From positions 1 through 11,738 of the forward strand of contig JAFAGX010000424.1 in the NCBI GenBank assembly GCA_019237515.1: a DNA stretch of 11,738 nt. Direction: 5' to 3'. The position numbers were made by a program, and so were the translations under genes. A model generated the notes under the pieces. That model saw only the letters and a list, made by a program, of their open reading frames with translations, did no database searches and had not been told where the DNA came from. Below, in pieces: positions 1 to 7,286 of the stretch. Each line of letters opens with the position of its first letter. The stretch's first letter is position 1. This stretch comes from Acidobacteriaceae bacterium (GTDB taxonomy: Bacteria; Acidobacteriota; Terriglobia; Terriglobales; SbA1).

Positions 1-2925
1 CGTGCAAATTGCGGTTACATTGCCGGATTGCTGGTCCGAGAGAGGCACCGGAAGGCTGGCAACGTTGCCGACATAATTAGCTCCCGGATTATTGCGGTTA
101 AATAAATTGAAAAACTCGATGAACGGAATCACGGACCAGAGTTCGTGGAAGTTGAAAGGCCGGCTCACGCGAAGGTCAACTTGAATGTAAGGAGTTCCAC
201 GAAACTCATCCAGGCTCGTCGGCACGCCATTGACCGCAATCCGCTGACTGTTATCAGCAGTCGTTATGGTGAAGGGCCGGGCACTTTCGGCTTGACTCAA
301 CGTGCTCAGCTGAAATCCTTTCGGGAGGTGCAGTGTGCCCGCGAGCACGAAGCGATGCGTTACGTTCTCCCCGGATGGTCCGTAATCACCCGGTCCAAAC
401 GGATTGAGAGGATTGCAGACGCCGTTCACATAATCAAATAGTTCCCCGAGCACGCAACCCCAAGTTTCAGCCCGAGACAGTGTGTAGTTCGCAACCAGAT
501 TGAACCATTGCGAAACATTGCCTTGCAGATGGACCATCAGCGCATTGTAGCTGGAACGATTGTCGGACTTGAACAGATTGAGACTGGGCACGACACTCGC
601 CTGATCGGCAGCATAGTTGGGATCGGATAGCGGGATCAGGGGGGTCAACAGATTAGGGCCGCTCGCATAGGTATAGGCTCGATAACCGTGGTTGCCTTCT
701 TCATGAGTGTAATCTGCGCCCAAAATCCAGTTTTGGTTGAATGCGTGCTGAATGCCTGCGGTGGCATGAATGTTGTACGGCGTCTTGTAATTGGAGGCGA
801 TGAGATTTCCGCTTGCACCCGCCCCACCCACAATGCAGCCTGATCCGACGAGCGCATAGTGTCTCGGCACGTTGTTGAATGCACACGGGCCGGTCAGCGC
901 ATTGACGGCTTGGAATGCACTTGCCCATCCATTCTGGGCGAGGTCGTCATAAAACAGGCCGAAGCCGCTCCGGATCACCGTCTTGGCGCTCTCGCCGAGA
1001 GCATAAGCGATTCCAAGTCGTGGCGCGATTTGCTTCCGATAATCTTGCGGTGACCCCTGCTGTAACGGAATTCCGAGTGCCTGCAACGTAAGATACGCAG
1101 GATTCTCGAGTTGACTGCGGCCGGAGCCATCGAACAAACCGAAGGTTGTCTGATACCGCAGCCCGTAGCTGAAGGTTAGACGCGGCGTGACACGCCAGGA
1201 GTCTTCACCGTAGAACGCAAGCCTTTGTACATTTTGCGCGAATGAACCACCAAGGTTGGTGGTGGACGCCCCCGTCTGCAAATCGGAGTTAAATACCGAT
1301 GGCGCCTGACCTAAATAGTAGGTCGGGTTCTGCGGAAACTGATGCAGCGTCTCGGTGTTCGCGGGGAAGGCGCCGCTGAGTACCGGCTCGTGAATAACAC
1401 TAATCCCGAATCTCGGGGCATGTCGGCCGGTGGCGTGGCTTAGATCGTAACGCAGTTGATATTTTTCCTGATTGCGCAAGTCAGGGAAAAATGTAATCGG
1501 GGTTGCAAACTGGTTATCACCGAAAGTTTCAAAGCCAGACACCGTTAACGAAGTTGAACTGAAGGGAAAGGCCAGCGCAAAACCCAAATTCGAATTTCGC
1601 GTCTGAGTCAGGTGCAGCTCGCTCGCGGCAAGCGTCCACGTGCCCACCCAAGCGGGGCTGAAGTTGTAGGTACTGCTGATCACTCCATTCCAATAATTGT
1701 TATGCGTAGTAAGACCGGTGGACGGCAATGTTGCCTGCTGTACCAGCGCATTGCGCGTGAGGTAACTGTCGCCGGAAACTCGCAAGAACCAGTTGGATTT
1801 TGCCGATTGTGTCCAATCAAATCGCAATGACCCATTGCTATCACGGAAAGGAATCGGTACGAAGTCTGGAACTGCGATGGAACTTAGGCCCGGGATCAGC
1901 CCTTCAGAAGCAAGCTTCGCCAGCGCATCGAACTGAGTGATACTCGCGGCGCTATAGGCAATGCTGGCATTCTCATGGATATACTCGTATCCAGCAAAGA
2001 ACCACAGCTTGTCTTTCTTGATCGGCCCGCCGAGTGTCCCCACATAATTCTGTCTTGAAAACGGCTGTTTGGGATTGGGCGCCGGGTTTTCGATCGGGAA
2101 ACGAGCATTCAAGGCCGCCTGGCGATCGAATACTGCAAAGTCACCGTGCCAGTCATCCGTGCCCCTTTTCGTCGTGATGACAACTGATCCGGCCGTCGTG
2201 CCCCCCGTATCCGCATCTTGCTGCGCGGATTGCATAGAGAATTCCTGAATGACCTCGGGTGAAAAATTCTGCAGGAATCCGCCAATCCAATCGTCGGAAT
2301 TATCAGCCCCATCCACTGAAAGCGCGTTATTAAGGCCGGAGCTTCCACCAGTCGAGATCGCCGTGATCCGCGCTTTGGTGGGATCAGAAGGTTCAACGGG
2401 TTCGGTTCCAGGGGCGAGATACGCGATATTGGCGAAGCTGCGCGCCACCAGCGGCAGAGTGTCCAGGTCCTTCGACAAAATTGCCGTTTGATGCACCGCA
2501 CTGGCCAGATCAAGCGGCTCGGTTGTCACTGACGCAGCGGTTGACTCCACTTTGACGGTTTCTTTAGCACCCGCCGGCCGGACCGTGATCACATAATCCC
2601 GCACCGAACTAACAATTAGCTCTACATCCGTGGTGGCTTCGCGGAAGCCTGGCGCCGTTACCGTGAGCCGATAATCCCCTGGCTGCAGATCATCGAGGCG
2701 AAATTCTCCCCGATCATTGGTTACCGCTTTTCGTGCGAAAGCCGAACCATGGGCCCGCACGGTGATGTCGCCATGCCCGATGCGGGCCCCCGTGGAGTCC
2801 TGAACCACACCACGAAGAGATCCCGACGTATTCTGGCCGAGCGCGGCCACAGTCAGCGATGCCCAGGTAAGCACAAAGGGCAAGAGCGCCTGAGTTACAC
2901 CAAAAGCTCTGTGTGATATTCGCAA
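1..2925 (-). CDS. TonB-dependent receptor, Oar-like, with N-terminal carboxypeptidase-regulatory domain (C-terminus beyond window)
   Basis: Outer-membrane beta-barrel receptor, probably for TonB-energised uptake of an unknown substrate. I translated the minus strand by hand and found 975 codons with no stop up to the left edge. Residues 1-30 form a signal peptide (basic start, hydrophobic core, likely cleavage ALG|Q). Residues about 35-110 are a carboxypeptidase-regulatory-like fold (SLRGVVQDSTGARI, then NDRGEF, GDYRLTV). A plug domain follows, with SVDG (203-206), FSPEVIQEF (221-229) and GSVVITTKRG (246-255). GTLGGPIKKDKLWFFAGYEY (296-315) marks the start of the barrel. FFNLFNRNNPGANYVGNV near residue 940 is typical of the last strands, so probably few residues are missing. 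The start is a TTG at 2925, because the in-frame TAA of the upstream rhomboid gene lies 21 bases before it and no ATG precedes the signal peptide; no clear Shine-Dalgarno is seen. It is probably cotranscribed with the rhomboid gene. The substrate cannot be told from the sequence. Confidence 0.93.
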   Translation of the reverse strand, partial: MRISHRAFGVTQALLPFVLTWASLTVAALGQNTSGSLRGVVQDSTGARIGHGDITVRAHGSAFARKAVTNDRGEFRLDDLQPGDYRLTVTAPGFREATTDVELIVSSVRDYVITVRPAGAKETVKVESTAASVTTEPLDLASAVHQTAILSKDLDTLPLVARSFANIAYLAPGTEPVEPSDPTKARITAISTGGSSGLNNALSVDGADNSDDWIGGFLQNFSPEVIQEFSMQSAQQDADTGGTTAGSVVITTKRGTDDWHGDFAVFDRQAALNARFPIENPAPNPKQPFSRQNYVGTLGGPIKKDKLWFFAGYEYIHENASIAYSAASITQFDALAKLASEGLIPGLSSIAVPDFVPIPFRDSNGSLRFDWTQSAKSNWFLRVSGDSYLTRNALVQQATLPSTGLTTHNNYWNGVISSTYNFSPAWVGTWTLAASELHLTQTRNSNLGFALAFPFSSTSLTVSGFETFGDNQFATPITFFPDLRNQEKYQLRYDLSHATGRHAPRFGISVIHEPVLSGAFPANTETLHQFPQNPTYYLGQAPSVFNSDLQTGASTTNLGGSFAQNVQRLAFYGEDSWRVTPRLTFSYGLRYQTTFGLFDGSGRSQLENPAYLTLQALGIPLQQGSPQDYRKQIAPRLGIAYALGESAKTVIRSGFGLFYDDLAQNGWASAFQAVNALTGPCAFNNVPRHYALVGSGCIVGGAGASGNLIASNYKTPYNIHATAGIQHAFNQNWILGADYTHEEGNHGYRAYTYASGPNLLTPLIPLSDPNYAADQASVVPSLNLFKSDNRSSYNALMVHLQGNVSQWFNLVANYTLSRAETWGCVLGELFDYVNGVCNPLNPFGPGDYGPSGENVTHRFVLAGTLHLPKGFQLSTLSQAESARPFTITTADNSQRIAVNGVPTSLDEFRGTPYIQVDLRVSRPFNFHELWSVIPFIEFFNLFNRNNPGANYVGNVASLPVPLSDQQSGNVTAICT

Positions 2926-2946
2926 CGTTGAGTCAAATTTTGACGC

Positions 2947-3786
2947 TTAATTTACCCAGCCGGATTTCGATCCACCGTTCTTCTTATCCCCTTCGTCCGG
3001 GGGAACATAGTTTCCGTGCTCGTCGAAGCTGACGGTGCGATTATGCTGGCGCATGTAGACTTCGAATTTGCGGGCGGCGCGGCGACGCTTCCAGCGGTAG
3101 TAGGAGTTGCGAATATTGAAATACCGCTCGCTGGCGCCGTAAGTCAATCCCTTGCGCGGCATGAATTTCACATAGATAAAGCCGAAGAACAGTCCTCCCA
3201 GATGCGCGAAGTTGGCGATACCACCCTGCGAAGGCTGAAAAGTCGCGAGAATTACTAACAAGATCATGATGGCGACCATGTACTTGGCTTTCATCATGAA
3301 GGGCAGCGGGAACATGAAAATTTCCTGCTCTCCGTAAAGCATGCCAAAAGCCATCAGCACTCCATAGACTCCTCCCGATGCGCCGATCGTCGCTGTCGCC
3401 GGACTGACACCCCGAATCGGGGAATACGCGACGGCCATCGTTACCAGGGCAGCGCCGATGATGCAAAACAGGTAGAACTCGAGAAATTTCTTTGATCCCC
3501 AGTCCATTTCCTCCTGCGCCCCAAACATCCAGAGCATGAGCATATTGATCAGGACGTGCATGACCCCGGCATGGAGGAAGGAATATGTGACCAGCTGCCA
3601 AATCCAGCCATGAAGGACGGCGGCTGGCACAAGAGCACCGAAACCAAAAAGGTAGCCTGCTGCACCTGGCAAAAAAGCGCCTAACACTACTTGCAAAAAG
3701 TAAACTGCGACGCAAGCGATGATGATTCGCTTAATCCAGTAAGTAAACGGAGGAAAACTTAACGAAAGAGTGCGTCCGCGATGCAT
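2947..3786 (-). CDS. Rhomboid family intramembrane serine protease
   Basis: A 279-residue polytopic inner-membrane protease that should cleave transmembrane segments of client proteins. The catalytic serine is in GASGG (Ser137) and the catalytic histidine in NFAHLGGLFFG (His195). The oxyanion-hole residues of the HxxxN motif are His77 and Asn81. About six hydrophobic segments can be traced: roughly 18-40, 50-70, 74-91, 101-121, 133-152 and 168-208 (the last probably two helices). The C-terminal tail from about 209 is basic, then polar and acidic (RWKRRRAARK; VPPDEGDKKN), and is probably cytosolic. The gene lies 39 bases after the M28 peptidase stop and 21 bases before the TonB receptor start, all on one strand, which suggests an operon. 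No good Shine-Dalgarno precedes the ATG at 3786. The family call is secure; the substrate is unknown. Confidence 0.95.
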   Translation of the reverse strand: MHRGRTLSLSFPPFTYWIKRIIIACVAVYFLQVVLGAFLPGAAGYLFGFGALVPAAVLHGWIWQLVTYSFLHAGVMHVLINMLMLWMFGAQEEMDWGSKKFLEFYLFCIIGAALVTMAVAYSPIRGVSPATATIGASGGVYGVLMAFGMLYGEQEIFMFPLPFMMKAKYMVAIMILLVILATFQPSQGGIANFAHLGGLFFGFIYVKFMPRKGLTYGASERYFNIRNSYYRWKRRRAARKFEVYMRQHNRTVSFDEHGNYVPPDEGDKKNGGSKSGWVN

Positions 3787-3825
3787 AAAACGAAGGCCTA
3801 TGCTTCGAACCCTAATCTTAACAGG

Positions 3826-5232
3826 TTAGCGCTCGGGTATCGGTACAACCGGCAAGCTTTGATGTCCGTGTTTATCGATTGAAGCGACCGCGAAGATTAC
3901 ATTGTCTTTGGACATCGATAATGTAGCGCGGGTTACATCGCCGACAGACTGGCTATGATCCCATTCGGCGCTTGTAGTTTCTCGCCATAGGACCTGATAA
4001 CCTGCGGCTCCGGGAGAAGCATCCCAAGTGAGGGTCGAGTCGTTCTGTAATTGTTTTGTGAGCAAATGTACGTTAGCAGGAGCACCTGGCGCTGAAGCCA
4101 GTGATGCCAGTGTGGCCGCGTTCAATCGTGCGACTGCCGCCACGTAGTCAAAGTCCACAAATTTAGGGAGGTCGCCGTAGTCCACACCGTTTTCCGTGCG
4201 AACATTCTGATGTTGATGGTTATAGTCTTCGCGGAATTCGCTGAAACGCACAGCCGCGAAGCCCTCCCGGTTGAATGAAGAGTGATCACCACCGCGAAGG
4301 TACCGGTCAGGACGAAAGACGAGCATGGGCTGGACATATCCGTCGTACGTGCGTCCGACTTCCGCAATGTATCGGGCGAGTTGACGTGAGGCCGAATCGC
4401 TCTCCCCGCCCAGGCTGCGAATGAGCCGTACATCCGCATCACCGGCCACAATTGGCAATCCTTCGGAGAAGACCCGCACCAGACGAGAATCCTGCTGAGG
4501 ATTGCGATCTCCGCCGACAATGTCGTTGTTCAGTACGGCCTGCAGGTTCCATCCAGCCGCCTTAGCCATCTGTGCGAAGTGGCGGCTACCGTTGAGTCCC
4601 TGCTCCTCGCCTGCGACGGTCAGAAACACAATCGTGCCTGAAAATCTCAGCTTGCTCAGAACGCGGGCGCATTCCAGACTAACCGCCGTGCCACTGGCAT
4701 CATCATTCGCCCCGGGAGCAACCCCGGAGACATCGAGAGTATTGCTGTTGCGCGAATCGTAGTGGCCGGTCACCAACACAAACCGCTTGGCGCTCTCCGG
4801 CTCGGTGCCTTTCAAAATGGCATATACGTTCGTTATTCCGGTGGGCTCGGGAATGCGGTCCGCTGGGCCCTCGGTGAAGCTGTCAGTTTTAATATCTAAG
4901 CAACCGCCGCAATCATTCGAATAACGCTCAAATTCTGACTTGATCCATTCTCGCGCAGCGCCGATACCACGCCCCGCAGCAATCGACTGCGAATCTTGCG
5001 CCGAGAGCGTGGAACGTGTCTGAAAACTTACCAGTTTTTCAATTTTGGTCTGGATGCGCGCAGGCGAGATCTGCTTCAAAGCCGACTCAATCTGCGCATC
5101 TTGGGGACCAGCATCGATCGGCTTCTGTGCGTTAGCAGCGCTCGCAATGCAAGCAAATAACAGGCACGCCGTGACAAAGCGCCAGCACGCAACCAGTTTC
5201 TTCACAAGAACATCATCATAGAAACCGTTCAT
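3826..5232 (-). CDS. Secreted M28 family zinc aminopeptidase with C-terminal FnIII-like domain
   Basis: A 468-residue exported di-zinc peptidase predicted to remove N-terminal residues from peptides outside the cytoplasm. The N-terminus carries a signal peptide (hydrophobic about 18-33, likely cleavage ANA|Q at 35-36). The metal ligands of the M28 fold are visible: His157 in GHYDS, Asp177 in GANDDASG, Glu209 (catalytic) and Glu210 in AGEEQG, Asp237 in NNDIVGGD, and a late histidine in the 339-341 region (HQHQNVRTE), probably His341. Residues about 382-465 form a fibronectin type III-like module (APANVHL; LTWDASPGAAGYQVLW), often used for carbohydrate or surface attachment. The ATG at 5232 is used here. 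A GTG at 5205, nine codons in, would give a more compact signal peptide (MKKLVACW...), so the start is uncertain. It is the first gene of the presumed minus-strand operon with the rhomboid and receptor genes. Confidence 0.93.
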   Translation of the reverse strand: MNGFYDDVLVKKLVACWRFVTACLLFACIASAANAQKPIDAGPQDAQIESALKQISPARIQTKIEKLVSFQTRSTLSAQDSQSIAAGRGIGAAREWIKSEFERYSNDCGGCLDIKTDSFTEGPADRIPEPTGITNVYAILKGTEPESAKRFVLVTGHYDSRNSNTLDVSGVAPGANDDASGTAVSLECARVLSKLRFSGTIVFLTVAGEEQGLNGSRHFAQMAKAAGWNLQAVLNNDIVGGDRNPQQDSRLVRVFSEGLPIVAGDADVRLIRSLGGESDSASRQLARYIAEVGRTYDGYVQPMLVFRPDRYLRGGDHSSFNREGFAAVRFSEFREDYNHQHQNVRTENGVDYGDLPKFVDFDYVAAVARLNAATLASLASAPGAPANVHLLTKQLQNDSTLTWDASPGAAGYQVLWRETTSAEWDHSQSVGDVTRATLSMSKDNVIFAVASIDKHGHQSLPVVPIPER

Positions 5233-5236
5233 GAGG

Positions 5237-5281
5237 ATTCCAACGTGGGGTGGAATACCAGCGCGGCTCTTGACGTGGGGT
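5237..5281. promoter_or_regulatory. Candidate operator region: inverted repeat and 30-bp-spaced direct repeat
   Basis: The short gap between the divergent M28 and LysW-like genes holds the inverted repeat ATTCCA-8-TGGAAT (5237-5242 / 5251-5256). It also holds two exact copies of ACGTGGGGT (5243-5251 and 5273-5281), whose starts are 30 bp apart, about three helical turns. The second copy lies immediately upstream of the -35 box of the rightward promoter. This arrangement fits binding of a regulator on one DNA face. The regulator is not identified, and short repeats can arise by chance. Confidence 0.35.
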
Positions 5282-5283
5282 AC

Positions 5284-5312
5284 TTGACCTCAGCCCCAAG
5301 AGTCACTAAATA
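5284..5312 (+). promoter_or_regulatory. Sigma70-type promoter for the lysW-like/maf operon
   Basis: TTGACC (5284-5289) and TAAATA (5307-5312) are separated by 17 bases. Transcription would begin near 5319-5320, giving a leader of roughly 25 bases ahead of the Shine-Dalgarno and ATG of the LysW-like gene. A second -10-like TATTAT overlaps just downstream (5311-5316). Confidence 0.6.
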
Positions 5313-5343
5313 TTATCAGCAGGACTCATAGATGGAGGCAATC

Positions 5344-5544
5344 ATGGTTTGTCCTGAGTGCGAAAGCGACCTGGACATTGAAGAAGACGAGATTGACGAG
5401 GGAGAGATCGTCTCTTGTCCGGAGTGCGGAAGCGACTTCGAAGTCATTACCGTCAGCCCCATCGAGCTTAAGCCCGTGGAAGAAGACGAATACGATGAGG
5501 ACGAAGAAACGGAAGAGGAATCCGAAGATGGCGATTTCTCCTGA
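5344..5544 (+). CDS. LysW-like small acidic zinc-ribbon protein
   Basis: A 66-residue, very acidic protein with two CPEC knuckles (Cys3/Cys6 and Cys25/Cys28) spaced as in the LysW/ArgW amino-group carrier family, followed by FEVITVSPIELKP, which resembles the LysW core. The last 20 residues are almost all Asp/Glu and the chain ends GDFS. LysW family members that act as carriers end in EDWGE, and the terminal glutamate is the attachment point. That motif is absent, so a carrier role is doubtful. The ATG at 5344 is preferred because GGAGG (5334-5338) sits five bases upstream; an ATG at 5332 would overlap that Shine-Dalgarno. No lysX/argX-type ligase is nearby. It may instead be a zinc-ribbon adaptor or regulator. 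Family resemblance is good, function unknown. Confidence 0.85.
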   Translation: MVCPECESDLDIEEDEIDEGEIVSCPECGSDFEVITVSPIELKPVEEDEYDEDEETEEESEDGDFS

Positions 5545-5610
5545 TCATCTTCCACACCCCATCAGTTTCCTGTCGGCTGCATTGCTTCAAGACTAAGTTG
5601 CGTGATTCAG

Positions 5611-5973
5611 ATGAGCACCTCCCGTTGGGCAGTTCCAGTTTTGCTGATTGCCGTATTCGCTTCGGCAATGCAGCTTTATGCGGCCAAGGACAAAGAAAAA
5701 CCGGCACCCGGTCGTTTGCTGACCGGGAAAGTGCTCGATAAGCAGGATAATCCTCTAGTGAACTCCGTCGTCTACCTGTCCAATACTCGTACGCACGCAG
5801 TCACTACCTACATCGTTGGACCAGACGGGAGCTATCGTTTCCCCGAACTCCCGGCCAACGTGGAATTTGAAATCTACGCCTTATACAAAGGGCAGAAGAG
5901 CGATACGAAAACCCTCAGCCAATTTGATGACCGCAAGCAAGCGAACATCGTGCTGCGCATTGATGTGAAGTGA
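5611..5973 (+). CDS. Small secreted carboxypeptidase-regulatory-like domain protein
   Basis: A roughly 120-residue protein made of a signal peptide (hydrophobic core VPVLLIAVFASAMQLYA, likely cleavage after the AYA-like site before AKDKEK) and one carboxypeptidase-regulatory-like beta-sandwich: LLTGKVLDKQDNPLVNSVVYL, then GPDGSYRFPELP and a closing IVLRIDVK. Such stand-alone domains are common in Acidobacteriota, where the same fold also precedes TonB receptors; no catalytic residues are expected. The ATG at 5611 is used; a GTG three codons upstream (5602) is equally possible and neither has a strong Shine-Dalgarno. It lies 66 bases after the LysW-like gene and 21 bases before the next gene, and is probably in the same operon. 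It is presumably periplasmic or outer-membrane associated; its role is unknown. Confidence 0.85.
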   Translation: MSTSRWAVPVLLIAVFASAMQLYAAKDKEKPAPGRLLTGKVLDKQDNPLVNSVVYLSNTRTHAVTTYIVGPDGSYRFPELPANVEFEIYALYKGQKSDTKTLSQFDDRKQANIVLRIDVK

Positions 5974-5994
5974 CGTTCGGCATTTGAAGACTTC

Positions 5995-6378
5995 ATGAGA
6001 TATCTGGTACGAGCACGGGTCAAGCCAGGCAGGGAACGAGTGCTACTGGCTGCAATTGAGACCGATAAGCTTGGGCAAGGGTCCGTTGCGGAGGGCGAAT
6101 ACCTGCGCAACATGCAGGAGGCCCGCCTTTGTGATGATGATACAGCCCGCTGGGTGGAGATCTGCTATTGCCCAACCCCGTTGCAGGAAGAGCGGCCCTA
6201 CTGGGAAGAGTATTTTGAGCTGACCAAAGTTCAGGACGCCCATGATCGCCGTCGCTGCCGTGATCAGAACGGGACTGAAGCCTGGGCCTGTGGCCAGTGC
6301 GATTGCACCGAGAAATTAGAGCGCAAGCTCAAAAGCAAAGGCCAGCCATTCCTCCATAGGCTGCGGTCCTGCCGCTGA
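5995..6378 (+). CDS. Cysteine-rich conserved hypothetical protein, translationally coupled to maf
   Basis: A 127-residue protein that I cannot assign to a named family. It opens with a beta-alpha pattern (MRYLVRARVKPGRERVLLAAI) reminiscent of ferredoxin-like or dimeric alpha/beta-barrel folds. The second half is rich in cysteine: C57-x-C59 (EICYCP), C88 in RRRCRD, and C99-x2-C102-x-C104 (ACGQCDC), a set that could bind zinc or an iron-sulfur cluster. There is no signal peptide or membrane segment, so it should be cytoplasmic. Its TGA (6376-6378) shares one base with the ATG of maf (TGATG), implying coupled translation. The composition looks like a genuine conserved gene rather than a chance frame. 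A function in metal or nucleotide handling is only a guess. Confidence 0.8.
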   Translation: MRYLVRARVKPGRERVLLAAIETDKLGQGSVAEGEYLRNMQEARLCDDDTARWVEICYCPTPLQEERPYWEEYFELTKVQDAHDRRRCRDQNGTEAWACGQCDCTEKLERKLKSKGQPFLHRLRSCR

Positions 6379-6971
6379 TGCTGGTGCTCGCCTCTGCATC
6401 TCCGCGCCGCCAGGAGTTATTGCGCAACGCGGGCATTCCTTTCATCGTGCACGCGACGGAAATTCCAGAAATCCCCAATCCCGGTGAGACACCGAAGGCA
6501 TTTGCCGAACGCATGGCAAAAGAAAAAGCAGTAGCAGTTGTTCGGCAGCGATCAGGTGACCTGATTTTAGGCGCTGATACAGTCGTAATGGTTGATCAGC
6601 AAATCTTGGGTAAGCCTGTAGATAGGTCCGATGCGGATCGCATGCTGCGTCTGCTCTCGGGCCGTCCCCATATCGTGATTACGGGAGTATGTCTACTGAG
6701 AACTGGCAACCGAGAGCCGGCAATTGATTTTTGTGACGTTCGTTCAGACACCACTCTCGTCAGGATGGAACAGCTAACGGACGGCGAAATTGCTTCTTAC
6801 ACTGCTACCACAGAACCGATGGACAAAGCTGGGGCCTATGCCATTCAAGGCAGGGCTTCACGGTGGATTTCACGGATCGAAGGAGATTACTTCAACGTGG
6901 TAGGGCTGCCGGTTGCTCTGGTGTTCAAGATGTTACTTGAGCATGGGATCCGGATCGACGAACGAGCCTAA
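6378..6971 (+). CDS. maf: Maf-family nucleoside triphosphate pyrophosphatase (dTTP/UTP type)
   Basis: A 197-residue cytoplasmic enzyme that hydrolyses nucleoside triphosphates to monophosphates and pyrophosphate, cleaning the pool of non-canonical or excess pyrimidine nucleotides; some family members affect septum formation. The signature is complete: [12 protein letters not shown] (4-15), ADTVV (66-70) with the catalytic Asp67, ILGKP (76-80), and [10 protein letters not shown] with DYFNVVGLP near 151-178. The AYAIQG/NVVGLP pattern favours the YhdE-like dTTP/UTP subfamily over the YceF type. Length is normal for the family. The start overlaps the stop of the preceding gene by one base. The stop TAA (6969-6971) overlaps the stop of the convergent tatA. 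Confidence 0.95.
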   Translation: MLVLASASPRRQELLRNAGIPFIVHATEIPEIPNPGETPKAFAERMAKEKAVAVVRQRSGDLILGADTVVMVDQQILGKPVDRSDADRMLRLLSGRPHIVITGVCLLRTGNREPAIDFCDVRSDTTLVRMEQLTDGEIASYTATTEPMDKAGAYAIQGRASRWISRIEGDYFNVVGLPVALVFKMLLEHGIRIDERA

Positions 6972-7135
6972 GATTTCTTTTCCTCACCTTCCTCGCCGTC
7001 TTTCATGGCCGATTTAAAATTTTTTATTCCCTGTCCAAGTCCCTTGCCGAGGTCGGCGAGCTTGCTGGGTCCAAATATCAGAAGTGCGATTGCCAGAATG
7101 ACCAGAATTTCGGGCAAACCCAATTTACCGCCCAT
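6968..7135 (-). CDS. tatA: Sec-independent protein translocase subunit TatA (short TatA/E)
   Basis: A 55-residue protein translated by hand from the minus strand. TatA oligomerises in the inner membrane to form the conduit for folded twin-arginine proteins. The sequence shows the TatA plan: one short transmembrane helix ([15 protein letters not shown], 8-22), the FGP hinge (21-23), an amphipathic helix ([21 protein letters not shown], 24-44) and a charged tail ([11 protein letters not shown]). TatA proteins often have longer tails; this one is minimal but has every essential part. A strong Shine-Dalgarno, AAGGAGGA (7141-7148), lies five bases before the ATG. The stop TAG (6968-6970) overlaps maf's stop on the other strand. 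No tatB or tatC is in the window, so the partner TatC must be encoded elsewhere. Confidence 0.93.
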   Translation of the reverse strand: MGGKLGLPEILVILAIALLIFGPSKLADLGKGLGQGIKNFKSAMKDGEEGEEKKS

Positions 7136-7204
7136 AGAAATCCTCCTTCTGGGGTTTGGCCGATGGCAGCCTTAAGCTTTAAAGTGCGGAATTCCCCAGG
7201 AAAA

Positions 7205-7233
7205 ATTCTAGGCTTCCCGGCTGCCGGAGTCAA
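7205..7233 (-). promoter_or_regulatory. Sigma70-type promoter of tatA
   Basis: On the minus strand TTGACT (7233-7228) and TAGAAT (7210-7205) are separated by exactly 17 bases. Transcription should start near 7198, leaving a leader of about 63 bases. The spacer contains the palindrome CCGGC-A-GCCGG (7217-7227), which could be an operator. Confidence 0.65.
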
Positions 7234-7286
7234 AAAAATGGGAATTGCATCGTATTAAAAGTACGCTTGAGAGTTGGGAGTCAACG

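Noticed and set aside
145..2491. Several plus-strand frames of 60-100 codons within the receptor gene
   Set aside because: The minus strand is open for 975 codons with recognisable receptor domains; the plus-strand frames have no signatures and are shadows.
3041..3715. A 224-codon frame inside the rhomboid gene on the same strand
   Set aside because: Its translation is Arg/His-rich without motifs, whereas the rhomboid frame has the catalytic Ser and His motifs.
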